DNA from: an uncultured Collinsella sp.
GTDB lineage: Bacteria > Actinomycetota > Coriobacteriia > Coriobacteriales > Coriobacteriaceae
Direction: 5' to 3'
Assembly: GCA_900757205.1 (NCBI GenBank)
Contig: CAAENA010000067.1
Coordinates: 1-9,941 of the forward strand
Length of the DNA: 9,941 bases
How positions within the stretch are numbered: the first letter of the stretch is position 1; each line of letters opens with the position of its first letter. Both the position numbers and the translations under genes were made by a program. Shown here one piece after another: positions 1 to 6,354 of the stretch. The notes under the pieces are model-generated. The model was given only the letters and a program-made list of their open reading frames with translations, did no database searches and was not told the DNA's origin.

Positions 1-34
1 AATAAAAAGCCCGCCGATCAAATGATCGACGGGC
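1..34 (-). terminator. Rho-independent terminator of the PTS operon
   Basis: Read on the minus strand, an 11-bp stem (9-19 with 24-34, loop 20-23) includes one G-U wobble and is followed directly by TTTTTATT. On the plus strand the same position would be a C-A mismatch and there is no T tract, so the signal points to transcripts on the minus strand. It lies about 50 bases beyond the EIIB stop codon and ends the EIIA-EIIB transcript. Confidence 0.88.
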
Positions 35-85
35 ATAGGCATAGAGCATTGGTTCAATAAATGCCGAGCATCAACGTGTTTCCGG

Positions 86-559
86 CTAGAAAACGTCCTT
101 GGCAAACACCTTAGCGTCATTGGGGACCTGACGGATTTCGATGGCCACGCCATCGCCCAGGAGCTCTTGGATATGCTCGGCATCTTTCTCGGTCGCAAAG
201 ATCGCAGGGGTCGGATGAAGCGTGGTCTCAGGGGTCTTTCGGGTTCCGCCCAGATTGATCTCTTTGATGTCTTTGCAACCCTTAGCGAGACGATAGACAT
301 CTTCAATCGTCTCAGTGATGATAAACAGCGAATACTTGTCGGTAACGCCGCTGTTGAGCGCCTCGATAGCAGCGTCAACATCCTTGATGACGAGTTTAAC
401 GCCGTTGGGGCGGGCGAGCCTCAAGGCCGCCTTCCTCATGTCGTCTTTTGCCACAGCATCGCTGGCAAGCAAGATGCAATCTACATCCAAAGCGTGAGTC
501 CAGGACATGGCAACTTGGCCGTGAATCAGTCGGTAATCAACTCTCGTAAGCTTAATCAT
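86..559 (-). CDS. PTS mannose/fructose/sorbose-class EIIB component
   Basis: This is a cytoplasmic phosphocarrier of a mannose-class sugar phosphotransferase system. It takes phosphate from EIIA on a histidine and passes it to sugar entering through EIIC/EIID. The N-terminus holds the family signature RLIHGQV, with the phosphorylated His at residue 13. The common form is R-(I/V)-D-D-R-L-I-H-G-Q, and here the second Asp is Tyr9. The length of 157 residues is usual for the family. Two ATGs are close together, at 568 and 559. GGAG (569-572 on the plus strand) abuts the first but sits 9 bases before the second, so I chose 559. It follows EIIA after about 70 bases on the same strand and ends before an intrinsic terminator. 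The sugar cannot be told from sequence. Confidence 0.93.
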   Translation of the reverse strand: MIKLTRVDYRLIHGQVAMSWTHALDVDCILLASDAVAKDDMRKAALRLARPNGVKLVIKDVDAAIEALNSGVTDKYSLFIITETIEDVYRLAKGCKDIKEINLGGTRKTPETTLHPTPAIFATEKDAEHIQELLGDGVAIEIRQVPNDAKVFAKDVF

Positions 560-602
560 CGTTATCATCTCCGCACGTGATAAAGGGAATGACAGGTGTG
601 GC

Positions 603-614
603 CCCTAGCTAGGG
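603..614. repeat. 12-bp perfect palindrome between EIIA and EIIB
   Basis: CCCTAGCTAGGG reads identically on both strands in the short gap between the EIIA stop and the EIIB start. As RNA it could form only a 4-bp stem with an AGCU loop. It may be a minor RNA stability or processing element, or chance. No T tract follows, so it is not an intrinsic terminator. Confidence 0.3.
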
Positions 615-630
615 CTCGAACCAGAACTAA

Positions 631-1050
631 CTAGAACTCTTCTTCCTCGGCGCCGGCAAGCATGTCCGCCGCCTCGCAAAGCTGAATAAACGAACGCGAT
701 CCCTCGACCGCGGCTTTGGCCTTGTCCGCATCCAGGGAGTCCATCTGTGTAACCATTTCCACCAGCAGCGGCAAGTTCATTCCAGCGATTAACGTAAACG
801 ATCCGTCGGTCTGCCTCTGAATGAATTCGTTGTTTACAGAGCCGCCAAAGATGTCAGTCACGACAAACCAAGAGTCGGCAGGGTCCCTCGTCTCCATCCA
901 TGCATCAATCAACGCCGCGACGTCCCTTGAATCGTCATCGACATAGGCGCACAGGCACTCGATTCGGTCGTTGGTGCCCATCAGAATCTCCAGAGAGCTT
1001 TTCATGCCTTGGGCGAGATAACCATGACTCGCTAGCAATATCTTATTCAT
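631..1050 (-). CDS. PTS mannose-class EIIA component
   Basis: This cytoplasmic phosphotransferase domain accepts phosphate from HPr and hands it to the neighbouring EIIB. The N-terminus reads MNKILLASHGYLAQG, the family pattern in which His9 of S-H-G is the phosphorylated residue, followed by the GMKSSLEILMG helix. The fold seems complete at 139 residues, as expected for a free-standing EIIA of this class, with an acidic C-terminal tail (AEEEEF). GGAG lies four bases before the ATG. It is the first PTS gene after the GntR-type regulator on the same strand, and EIIB follows. With no EIIC or EIID in the window, the pair must serve permease subunits encoded elsewhere, or just beyond the terminator at the left edge. 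Confidence 0.93.
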   Translation of the reverse strand: MNKILLASHGYLAQGMKSSLEILMGTNDRIECLCAYVDDDSRDVAALIDAWMETRDPADSWFVVTDIFGGSVNNEFIQRQTDGSFTLIAGMNLPLLVEMVTQMDSLDADKAKAAVEGSRSFIQLCEAADMLAGAEEEEF

Positions 1051-1074
1051 AGTTCTCCAATACCAATAGGACGT

Positions 1075-1105
1075 ACTATATTGTCATAACAAAGTATATT
1101 AGCAA
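1075..1105 (-). promoter_or_regulatory. Candidate promoter for EIIA-EIIB
   Basis: On the minus strand TATAGT (1075-1080) matches the -10 consensus at five of six positions. TTGCTA (1100-1105) is a fair -35, but the spacing of 19 bp is long. Transcription from here would leave a leader of roughly 20 bases before the EIIA start. The octamer TATATTGT (plus strand, 1077-1084) recurs upstream of the regulator gene at 1938-1945, so the two promoters may share a signal. This is tentative. Confidence 0.35.
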
Positions 1106-1152
1106 TCTACCCTACGTGGTGTGTCTATTTTCCAAATCCGCGAACGGTAACA

Positions 1153-1174
1153 ATTGGTCGGTAAATCGACCAAT
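1153..1174. promoter_or_regulatory. Palindrome, candidate GntR/HutC operator
   Basis: ATTGGTCG (1153-1160) and its exact reverse complement CGACCAAT (1167-1174) flank a 6-base centre. It lies just past the stop codon of the regulator gene and about 100 bases before the EIIA start, in the only sizeable gap of the operon. Known operators of HutC-subfamily regulators often carry TGGTC...GACCA half-sites, though usually with a much shorter centre. It could instead act as a weak hairpin after the regulator gene. The following bases (TTGTTACC on the minus strand) are a poor T tract, so I favour an operator. Confidence 0.4.
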
Positions 1175-1185
1175 CTATCGCTAAT

Positions 1186-1890
1186 TTACAAATAGAACTT
1201 CAGTCGCTCGGTGCAGTACACCTGACGGGAGATGAAAAGCGGCTCGCCACTTGGGGCATAACGTCTATCGACAAACAGAAGCAGCGAAGAGTCCAGCTCC
1301 ACGTTAAGGTATGCCGCCTCGAGCTCGCTCGCATAGCAGACCTCGAGCGTACGCGTGTTGGGACCCATCTTGATCCCCTGGCGATCGAGTACCGCCATCA
1401 GCGAATCATCGAGGGACTCATGCTCCAAAAAAGAAAGCGCAGCGGAATAGCTATTGGTTTCCAGCATCGTGGGCTTGCCATCCACAAGGCGCAGACGACG
1501 GCTACGCAATACCTTTTGGGTATCGTCTACGCCCAGGAACTTCGCGTCTCGCAGACTTGGGAAGTCCCAGCCCATTTCGAGAACCCTGGTAGACGCCTGT
1601 TTGCCCGCAAGCTGGCACGAATGGGTAAAGCTCTCACGGTCGTCCGCGGCATACATCTGCGTGTCCGACGAAACGAACGTGCCCTTGCCGCGGGCCCTCT
1701 CAACAAGCCCAGCATCTTCCATTTCTTTAATTGCGGAGCGAACCGTTATTCGGCTCACGCCAAATTGCTCGATAAGCTCCGCCTCGGTCGGAAGCTTATC
1801 TCCCGGGCGGTACGTGCCGTTGGCGATTGAATCAGAAAGCGCACGAACAATCTGTTTGTACAGGGGGATAACGCTATTTGCCTCAACCAT
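1186..1890 (-). CDS. GntR-family (HutC subfamily) regulator with UTRA domain
   Basis: This DNA-binding regulator probably senses a sugar or sugar phosphate and controls the adjacent PTS genes. Residues about 8-74 form the winged helix-turn-helix, with IPLYKQI, the PGDKLPTEAELIEQFGVSR stretch, TVRSAIKEMEDAGLVER and the wing RGKGTFVS, all typical of GntR. Residues about 88-228 match a UTRA effector domain, including RRLRLVDGKP and the late RRYAPSGEPLFISRQVY strand pair. At 234 residues the length is standard. Two in-frame ATGs exist, at 1899 and 1890. AAAGG lies only one base before the first but ten before the second, so I prefer 1890. The gene stands upstream of EIIA on the same strand, separated by 135 bases that contain the candidate operator. 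The effector is unknown. Confidence 0.9.
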   Translation of the reverse strand: MVEANSVIPLYKQIVRALSDSIANGTYRPGDKLPTEAELIEQFGVSRITVRSAIKEMEDAGLVERARGKGTFVSSDTQMYAADDRESFTHSCQLAGKQASTRVLEMGWDFPSLRDAKFLGVDDTQKVLRSRRLRLVDGKPTMLETNSYSAALSFLEHESLDDSLMAVLDRQGIKMGPNTRTLEVCYASELEAAYLNVELDSSLLLFVDRRYAPSGEPLFISRQVYCTERLKFYL

Positions 1891-2106
1891 ATCAACCATA
1901 CCTTTACAAGGAATCAGCAGCCTATAGATAAATAACTTATATTGTATTAGAACTTTTTAGCACTCCACGCCATTTCCTATAATGTTTTAGCAAACGAGGG
2001 GTTATTTTGCGTAAGCGGTGTAGAGTCCATCCATTTCCGCATACAGCTTCAATCTGATGGCGGTATATGCATCCGATAAGCCGATTGATTTTTATCTTAT
2101 ACCTGT
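1891..2106. other. AT-rich promoter-side intergenic DNA upstream of the regulator
   Basis: No gene is evident in this stretch. On the minus strand, overlapping -10-like hexamers TACAAT (1941-1946) and TATAAG (1936-1941) lie about 50 bases before the regulator start and are the best promoter candidates, but neither has a recognisable -35. The segment is much richer in A and T than the downstream genes. Nothing else in it could be identified. Confidence 0.45.
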
Positions 2107-2142
2107 CTCACATTCATCCCTCGTCGTAGAGATGAATGTGAG
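2107..2142. repeat. 12-bp-arm perfect inverted repeat
   Basis: CTCACATTCATC (2107-2118) is matched exactly by its reverse complement at 2131-2142 around a 12-base loop. Neither strand has a T tract after the stem, so it is unlikely to be an intrinsic terminator. It lies between two divergent genes, more than 200 bases from either start codon. A regulator site or a remnant of a mobile element end are both possible. Confidence 0.6.
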
Positions 2143-2161
2143 GTGAGAGATACGTACTTGA

Positions 2162-2290
2162 CGCGCGAGCGTGGATATTTGGACGGTTTTTGGGCTTTTG
2201 GCGGCCGATTTCGTCCGAAAATCCACGCTCGTGCGGCAGACGTCCGAATTTCCACGCTCGTGTGCCAGAAAATCCACGCTCATCCGGCAG
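2162..2290 (+). repeat. Composite extragenic repeat, copy 1
   Basis: A left arm (2162-2185) pairs with 2212-2235 over 24 positions: 21 Watson-Crick pairs, two G-U and one mismatch, around a 26-base loop containing TTTGGG. Three direct copies of TCCACGCTC follow at 2222, 2251 and 2273, giving spacings of 29 and 22 bp. Linkers carry the GTCCGA or related motif. The same architecture returns at 6164 and 7615. The copy sits immediately upstream of the candidate promoter of the M16 peptidase gene. Confidence 0.85.
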
Positions 2291-2292
2291 AT

Positions 2293-2319
2293 TGGTCGAA
2301 GGCCCCATATGGGTATACT
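2293..2319 (+). promoter_or_regulatory. Candidate promoter of the M16C peptidase gene
   Basis: TATACT (2314-2319) matches the -10 consensus at five of six positions. The best -35 in range is TTGGTC (2293-2298), a weak match at 15-bp spacing. The start would give a leader of about 45 bases that includes the small hairpin at 2341-2354. The position directly after the last repeat core of copy 1 is notable. Confidence 0.35.
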
Positions 2320-2340
2320 CTCGGAGATTCGACTCGATTC

Positions 2341-2354
2341 GCCCCCGTTGGGGC
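2341..2354 (+). promoter_or_regulatory. Small GC hairpin in the peptidase leader
   Basis: GCCCC (2341-2345) and GGGGC (2350-2354) form a 5-bp stem with a CGTT loop, ending three bases before the AAAGGAG ribosome binding site. It leaves the binding site free. It may stabilise the 5' end of the message or be incidental. Confidence 0.35.
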
Positions 2355-2371
2355 GTCAAAGGAGACTGCAT

Positions 2372-5300
2372 ATGTCCACTACCTCAACCGACCCGCGCGC
2401 CGCTGCCGCCGCGCTGCTGGTGCCCGGAACCACCTGCCACGGCTTTACCGTCGAACGCCGCGAGACCGTGCCCGAGCTCGACGCAGACGCTTACGTGCTG
2501 CGCCACACCGCCTCGGGCGCTCGCCTGCTGCACCTAGCGTGCGACGACGAAAACAAGGCCTTTGCCATTGGCTTTAAGACGCCGCCGGCCGATTCCACCG
2601 GCGTGTTCCACATTCTTGAGCACTCGGTGCTGTGCGGATCGGCCAAGTTTCCCGTCAAGGAGCCGTTTGTCGACCTGATCAAGAGCTCCATGCAGACGTT
2701 CCTCAACGCCATGACCTACCCCGACAAGACCATCTACCCCGTTGCCACCACCAACGAGCAGGATCTGTACAACCTGATGGACGTGTACTTGGACGCGGTG
2801 TTCAACCCGGCGATCTACACCAAGCCCACCATTTTTGAGCAGGAAGGCTGGCACTACGAGCTGGACCTGCCGGAGAGCGTCGAGGGCGAGGGCGAGGGCG
2901 GCTCCGCGAGCCTGCGCGAGGGCACGCTGCGCTATAACGGCGTGGTGTTCAACGAGATGAAGGGTGCGCTGTCCGACCCCATGAGCGTGCTGGACGACGC
3001 CGTCAACGCCGCGCTCTATCCCGACACTGCCTATGCGCACGAGAGCGGCGGCGACCCGCGCGCGATTCCCGCGCTCACCTACGAGCAGTTCCTGGACACG
3101 CACTCGCGCCACTACAACCCTTCCAACTCCCACATCACGCTCTATGGCGACCTGGACGTGGACCGCGCGCTGGCCTTTTTGGACGAGCGCTATCTGTCGC
3201 AGCCGAGCGCCGCGAGCCGCCGCATGGACGCTGCCGTCGCCGCCGGCGACGACCCGTCCACGCTGGCGCCCAATCCGCTGGACGTGCAGGCGCCTGTGAC
3301 CTGCGAGTATAAGCGCGTCGAGATGGCCACCACGCCCGAGAACGCCCTGGTGGGCCTGGGCCTTGTGCTGGGTAGCGCGCTCGACCGCAAGCGCACGATC
3401 GCCGCGGACATCTTGTTCGAAGCGTTGCTGGGCTCCAACGAAGCGCCGGTTAAGAAGGCCATTCTGGCCGCCGGCCTGGGCGGCAACGTGGTGAGCTACA
3501 CCGCGGCCGAGAGCCTGCAGCCCTACGAGCTCATCATGCTGCAAAACGCGCAGCCCGGCGTGGCGCGCGAGCTGCGCCGCGTGTTCCAGGACGCCTGCCG
3601 CGACCTGTGCGAGCACGGCGTTCCGCGCGAGCGCCTGGAGGCCATCATCAGCAGCAACGAATACGACCTGCGCCAGCGCGACTACGGTATCGCCGACGGC
3701 GTGGCCATTGCGTGCGACGCGCTGAGCACCTGGCTCTACGATGACGACGCCGCGACGCTGGCGCTCAAGTATGGCCCGGTGTACGAGGAGCTGCGCGGCG
3801 AGCTGGAAGGCAGCTACTTTGAGGACCTTCTGCGCGAGCTCGTGCTGGAGAACGACCACATGGCGCTGGTCGAGCTGGTTCCGGTGGACGCCGCTGAGGG
3901 TTCGGAGGGCGCCGAAGCTGCCGAGCTGGCAGCCAAGCGCGGCGCCATGACCGATGCCGAGCTGGCCGACGTGGTCGAGCGCACGGCTGCGCTGCGTGCC
4001 GCGCAGGAGGCCGAGGACACGCCCGAGGACAAGGCCACGCTGCCGCGCCTGCGCGTGTCCGACATTGGCGAGGCGCGCCCCGAGCCGCCGCTGGTCGTAG
4101 ACACGACCGCGCCCATCCCCTGCCTGCGCCACGGCATCCCCACCAACCGCCTGGCCTACGCCATGCAGTATTTCGACCTGAGCTGCGTCGCATTTGAGGA
4201 CCTGCCCTATGTGACGCTACTCTGCCGCCTGCTCAAACAGCTGCCCACGAGCGAGCACTCGGCCGAGGAACTCGACAATCTGCTCGCCGGCAAGCTGGGC
4301 TTTTTGAGCTTTACGACCGAGGTCATGACGCAGCCCGACGTGGACGGCGTGCGCCCCTACCTGCTGGTGAGCGCCGGCGCCCTGTCCGAAAAGATCGACG
4401 CGCTGGCGAGCCTGCCGCGCGAGGTGTGGTCGAGCACGCTGTTGCTCGATGCTGACGCCGACCGCGTGCGCGACGTGCTCACGCAGATTCGCATTGGGCT
4501 TGAGCAGGGCTTTATCAACAACGGACACTCGGCGGCACTCGGCCGCGCGATGAGCTACACCTCGCCTTCGGCCGTGGTGCGCGAGCAGCTTTCGGGCGTG
4601 GACTTCTACCTGTTCCTGCGCGATTTGCTCGAGCACTTTGACGAGCGCCTGGACGGCCTGCGTGCCAAGCTTGCCGAGCTGGCAGACCGCATCTTTGTGG
4701 CCGACGGCTGCATGGCGAGCTTTACCGGCAGCGATGAGGACTTTGACGCGTACTGGGATGCCGCGGGCGACCTGGGGCTTGGCGCAGGCGACGGCGCCGA
4801 TGCCGGCCGCAACGCGCTCGTGGTGCCGACGCCGCGCGACCGTCACGAGGCTTTCGTCATCCCCAGCGACATTTGCTTTGCGGCAAGCGCGTGCGACCCG
4901 CGTCGCTTGGGACTCGACGTGACGGGCGCCTGGGCGGTTGCCGCCAACGCGCTCTCCTACGACTACCTGTGGAACGAGATCCGTGTGAAGGGCGGCGCAT
5001 ACGGTTGCGGATTCCGCGCGGCTGGCGAGCGTCAAACGGCGTTCTACACCTACCGCGACCCGGCAATCGACCCCTCGATTGAGCGCGTGGAGCGCGCGGG
5101 TGCATGGCTTGGCAGCTTTGAGCCCGACGAGGCCGCCTTTGAGGGATTTATCGTGAGCTGCGTGAACGGCATGGACGCGCCGGTGAAGCCCTACGCGCTC
5201 ACCAAGCGCCGCAACACGACCTACCTGGCCGGACTCGATCCCAACGCGCGCGAAAAGCGCCGCGCCCAGATGCTCGCCGCCACGCCCGGTGAGCTGCGCT

Positions 5301-5416
5301 CGCTCGGCGCCGACGTGACGCGTATCGCAGCCGAGTCGCCGACCTGCGTCTTTGGCGGCCGTGACGTCATCGCCAAGAGCAACGCCAACTTCAACGTAGT
5401 CGACCTGCTGGGCTAG
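2372..5416 (+). CDS. M16C-family zinc metallopeptidase (presequence protease-like)
   Basis: This large oligopeptidase of the pitrilysin/insulinase superfamily, M16C branch, cleaves unstructured peptides inside a two-half chamber. The inverted zinc motif HxxEH is HILEH, residues 80-84 (His80, Glu83, His84). The distal zinc ligand is probably Glu195 in VVFNEMKG, the form typical of M16C. The C-terminal half carries R871 and Y877 in RVKGGAYG, matching the Arg/Tyr pair that binds substrate termini in PreP-type enzymes. The 1014-residue length is normal for full two-half M16C enzymes. An acidic glycine-rich loop (about residues 170-180) seems inserted before Glu195. No signal peptide is seen, so it is cytoplasmic. 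The start follows AAAGGAG at 2358-2364 with 7-base spacing; an upstream in-frame ATG at 2171 lies inside the repeat and lacks such a site. The bacterial substrate is unknown. Confidence 0.93.
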   Translation: MSTTSTDPRAAAAALLVPGTTCHGFTVERRETVPELDADAYVLRHTASGARLLHLACDDENKAFAIGFKTPPADSTGVFHILEHSVLCGSAKFPVKEPFVDLIKSSMQTFLNAMTYPDKTIYPVATTNEQDLYNLMDVYLDAVFNPAIYTKPTIFEQEGWHYELDLPESVEGEGEGGSASLREGTLRYNGVVFNEMKGALSDPMSVLDDAVNAALYPDTAYAHESGGDPRAIPALTYEQFLDTHSRHYNPSNSHITLYGDLDVDRALAFLDERYLSQPSAASRRMDAAVAAGDDPSTLAPNPLDVQAPVTCEYKRVEMATTPENALVGLGLVLGSALDRKRTIAADILFEALLGSNEAPVKKAILAAGLGGNVVSYTAAESLQPYELIMLQNAQPGVARELRRVFQDACRDLCEHGVPRERLEAIISSNEYDLRQRDYGIADGVAIACDALSTWLYDDDAATLALKYGPVYEELRGELEGSYFEDLLRELVLENDHMALVELVPVDAAEGSEGAEAAELAAKRGAMTDAELADVVERTAALRAAQEAEDTPEDKATLPRLRVSDIGEARPEPPLVVDTTAPIPCLRHGIPTNRLAYAMQYFDLSCVAFEDLPYVTLLCRLLKQLPTSEHSAEELDNLLAGKLGFLSFTTEVMTQPDVDGVRPYLLVSAGALSEKIDALASLPREVWSSTLLLDADADRVRDVLTQIRIGLEQGFINNGHSAALGRAMSYTSPSAVVREQLSGVDFYLFLRDLLEHFDERLDGLRAKLAELADRIFVADGCMASFTGSDEDFDAYWDAAGDLGLGAGDGADAGRNALVVPTPRDRHEAFVIPSDICFAASACDPRRLGLDVTGAWAVAANALSYDYLWNEIRVKGGAYGCGFRAAGERQTAFYTYRDPAIDPSIERVERAGAWLGSFEPDEAAFEGFIVSCVNGMDAPVKPYALTKRRNTTYLAGLDPNAREKRRAQMLAATPGELRSLGADVTRIAAESPTCVFGGRDVIAKSNANFNVVDLLG

Positions 5417-5428
5417 CCACAGCAAGCA

Positions 5429-5467
5429 AAACCACCACAAAGGGGACAGGCACCTTTGTGGTGGTTT
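5429..5467 (+). terminator. 15-bp perfect hairpin after the peptidase gene
   Basis: Arms 5429-5443 and 5453-5467 pair perfectly over 15 bp around the loop GGACAGGCA. The stem begins 12 bases after the stop codon. It ends in TTT followed by CGACATTT, so the T tract is short and termination may be partial. The cyclo-ligase start is about 70 bases further on, and read-through would join the two genes in one transcript. Its loop is complementary to the loop of the next hairpin. Confidence 0.55.
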
Positions 5468-5484
5468 CGACATTTGCCCAGATA

Positions 5485-5523
5485 AAACCTGCCAAAATAA
5501 ACCTGTCCCTTTTTGGTAGGTTT
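5485..5523 (+). promoter_or_regulatory. Second hairpin, upstream of the cyclo-ligase gene
   Basis: AAACCTGCCAAAA (5485-5497) pairs with 5511-5523 over 13 positions with one G-U wobble. The 13-base loop contains CCTGTCC, the exact complement of GGACAGG in the preceding hairpin loop. It ends just before the purine-rich ribosome binding site of the next gene, so it could affect translation or act with the upstream hairpin in terminating transcripts. Confidence 0.5.
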
Positions 5524-5539
5524 GGGGGAGGGGGCTAGG

Positions 5540-6136
5540 ATGGATAAGGCTGAGTTGCGGCGGGCGGTAATTGCTCGGCGCGATGCGATTGATTTGGATG
5601 TTCGGAAGGCAAAGTCTGCTGTCATTTGCACGCGGCTGGCTGAGCTGCTGGGCCGCTTGGATGCCGCGGCGCCGCGCACCGTTGCCGTCTATGCCGCGAT
5701 GGGTTCCGAGGCAGACCCTGCCGCGTTTGCCGCTGCGGCCGCCGCGCGCGGCTGGCGCGCAGCCTATCCGTGCATGCTCTCGGCAGCCGAAGCCGCAGCT
5801 TGTGGCCAGCGTATGTGCATGCGGGCAGTTGCCGCCGACGATGCGTCCGCGGCTCCGTTTATCACTCATCCCACGCGAACCTTCGCTGCCGCGGACATCG
5901 GCAGCAACCGCTTCCCCATCGTGCCTGCCGAAGCACTCGACATGATTGTTGTGCCGCTCGTGGCCTTCGACCAAACCGGCGCGCGCCTGGGCTACGGCGG
6001 CGGCTGCTACGACCGTTACCTGTCCATGCTCTCGCCCGCATGTCAAATCGTCGGCATCGCCTTTGACGAACAGCGCATCGACCACGTCCCCACCGACGTC
6101 CACGACCTGCCGCTGCCCAACATCGTCAGCGCCTAA
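5540..6136 (+). CDS. 5-formyltetrahydrofolate cyclo-ligase
   Basis: This cytoplasmic enzyme of one-carbon metabolism converts 5-formyltetrahydrofolate to 5,10-methenyltetrahydrofolate using ATP (MTHFS family, E. coli ygfA/fau). The N-terminus has the usual K-x-x-L-R-x-x-x-x-x-R-R pattern (KAELRRAVIARRD). The diagnostic nucleotide-binding stretch RLGYGGGCYDRYL is at residues 149-161; most relatives have Tyr or Phe where Cys156 stands here. The C-terminus VPTDVHDLPLPNIV fits the closing motif of the family. At 198 residues the length is standard. The ATG at 5540 is preceded by a GGGGGAGGGGG run with GGAGG about 8 bases away; an earlier in-frame ATG at 5513 lies inside the upstream hairpin and has no such site. 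The first 35 or so codons use TTG, CGG and GTT more than the rest of the gene. Confidence 0.93.
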   Translation: MDKAELRRAVIARRDAIDLDVRKAKSAVICTRLAELLGRLDAAAPRTVAVYAAMGSEADPAAFAAAAAARGWRAAYPCMLSAAEAAACGQRMCMRAVAADDASAAPFITHPTRTFAAADIGSNRFPIVPAEALDMIVVPLVAFDQTGARLGYGGGCYDRYLSMLSPACQIVGIAFDEQRIDHVPTDVHDLPLPNIVSA

Positions 6137-6163
6137 ATGTCGTTGTATCGCACCCGCAAGATA

Positions 6164-6331
6164 AGCGTGGAAAAACTCCCACTTTGGGACTGTTCGGGGG
6201 CAAAAAACGGGAGATTATCCACGCTCATTATTCAAACGTCCGATAATCCACGCTCGTATGTCTGAAAATCCACGCTCAATCAACGCGCGTCCAGATTTCC
6301 GCGCTCGTGTGTCCGATTATCCACGCTCGTG
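6164..6331 (+). repeat. Composite extragenic repeat, copy 2 (longest)
   Basis: The left arm AGCGTGGAAAAACTCCC (6164-6180) pairs with 6209-6225 at 15 of 17 positions around a 28-base loop with CTTTGGG at one side and an A6 run at the other. Five direct cores follow, at 6218, 6247, 6269, 6298 (TCCGCGCTC) and 6320, spaced 29, 22, 29, 22 bp. It fills the gap between the convergent cyclo-ligase and AbiEi-like genes. Two cores extend leftwards to TTATCCACG (6215-6223 and 6317-6325). Confidence 0.87.
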
Positions 6332-6354
6332 CAGCTTAACGCCCCGCAACCGCC

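Noticed and set aside
167..580. Plus-strand open frame opposite the EIIB gene
   Set aside because: It is antisense to a gene with the RLIHGQV signature and shows no domain of its own.
2107..2142. Intrinsic terminator
   Set aside because: The stem is strong, but neither strand has a T tract after it, and no gene ends nearby on either strand.
2171..2371. N-terminal extension of the peptidase by 67 residues from an ATG at 2171
   Set aside because: The extension would be encoded by the extragenic repeat and a hairpin, with no ribosome binding site at 2171, whereas AAAGGAG is ideally placed before 2372.
2534..4132. Long open frame (532 codons) antisense to the M16C peptidase gene
   Set aside because: It lies opposite a gene with clear catalytic motifs. 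Its translation is a low-complexity mix of Ala, Val, Gly, Arg, Gln and His, as expected when the complement of a G/C-rich third-position gene is read, and it has no recognisable domain.
4217..6103. Long open frame (628 codons) antisense across the peptidase 3' half and the cyclo-ligase gene
   Set aside because: It runs through two genes with strong family motifs and the hairpin region between them. Its composition is again typical of a shadow frame.
6218..6328. CRISPR array
   Set aside because: The repeated core is only 9 bases and the intervening 13- and 20-base segments are themselves conserved between copies, so they are not unique spacers. No cas genes are present.
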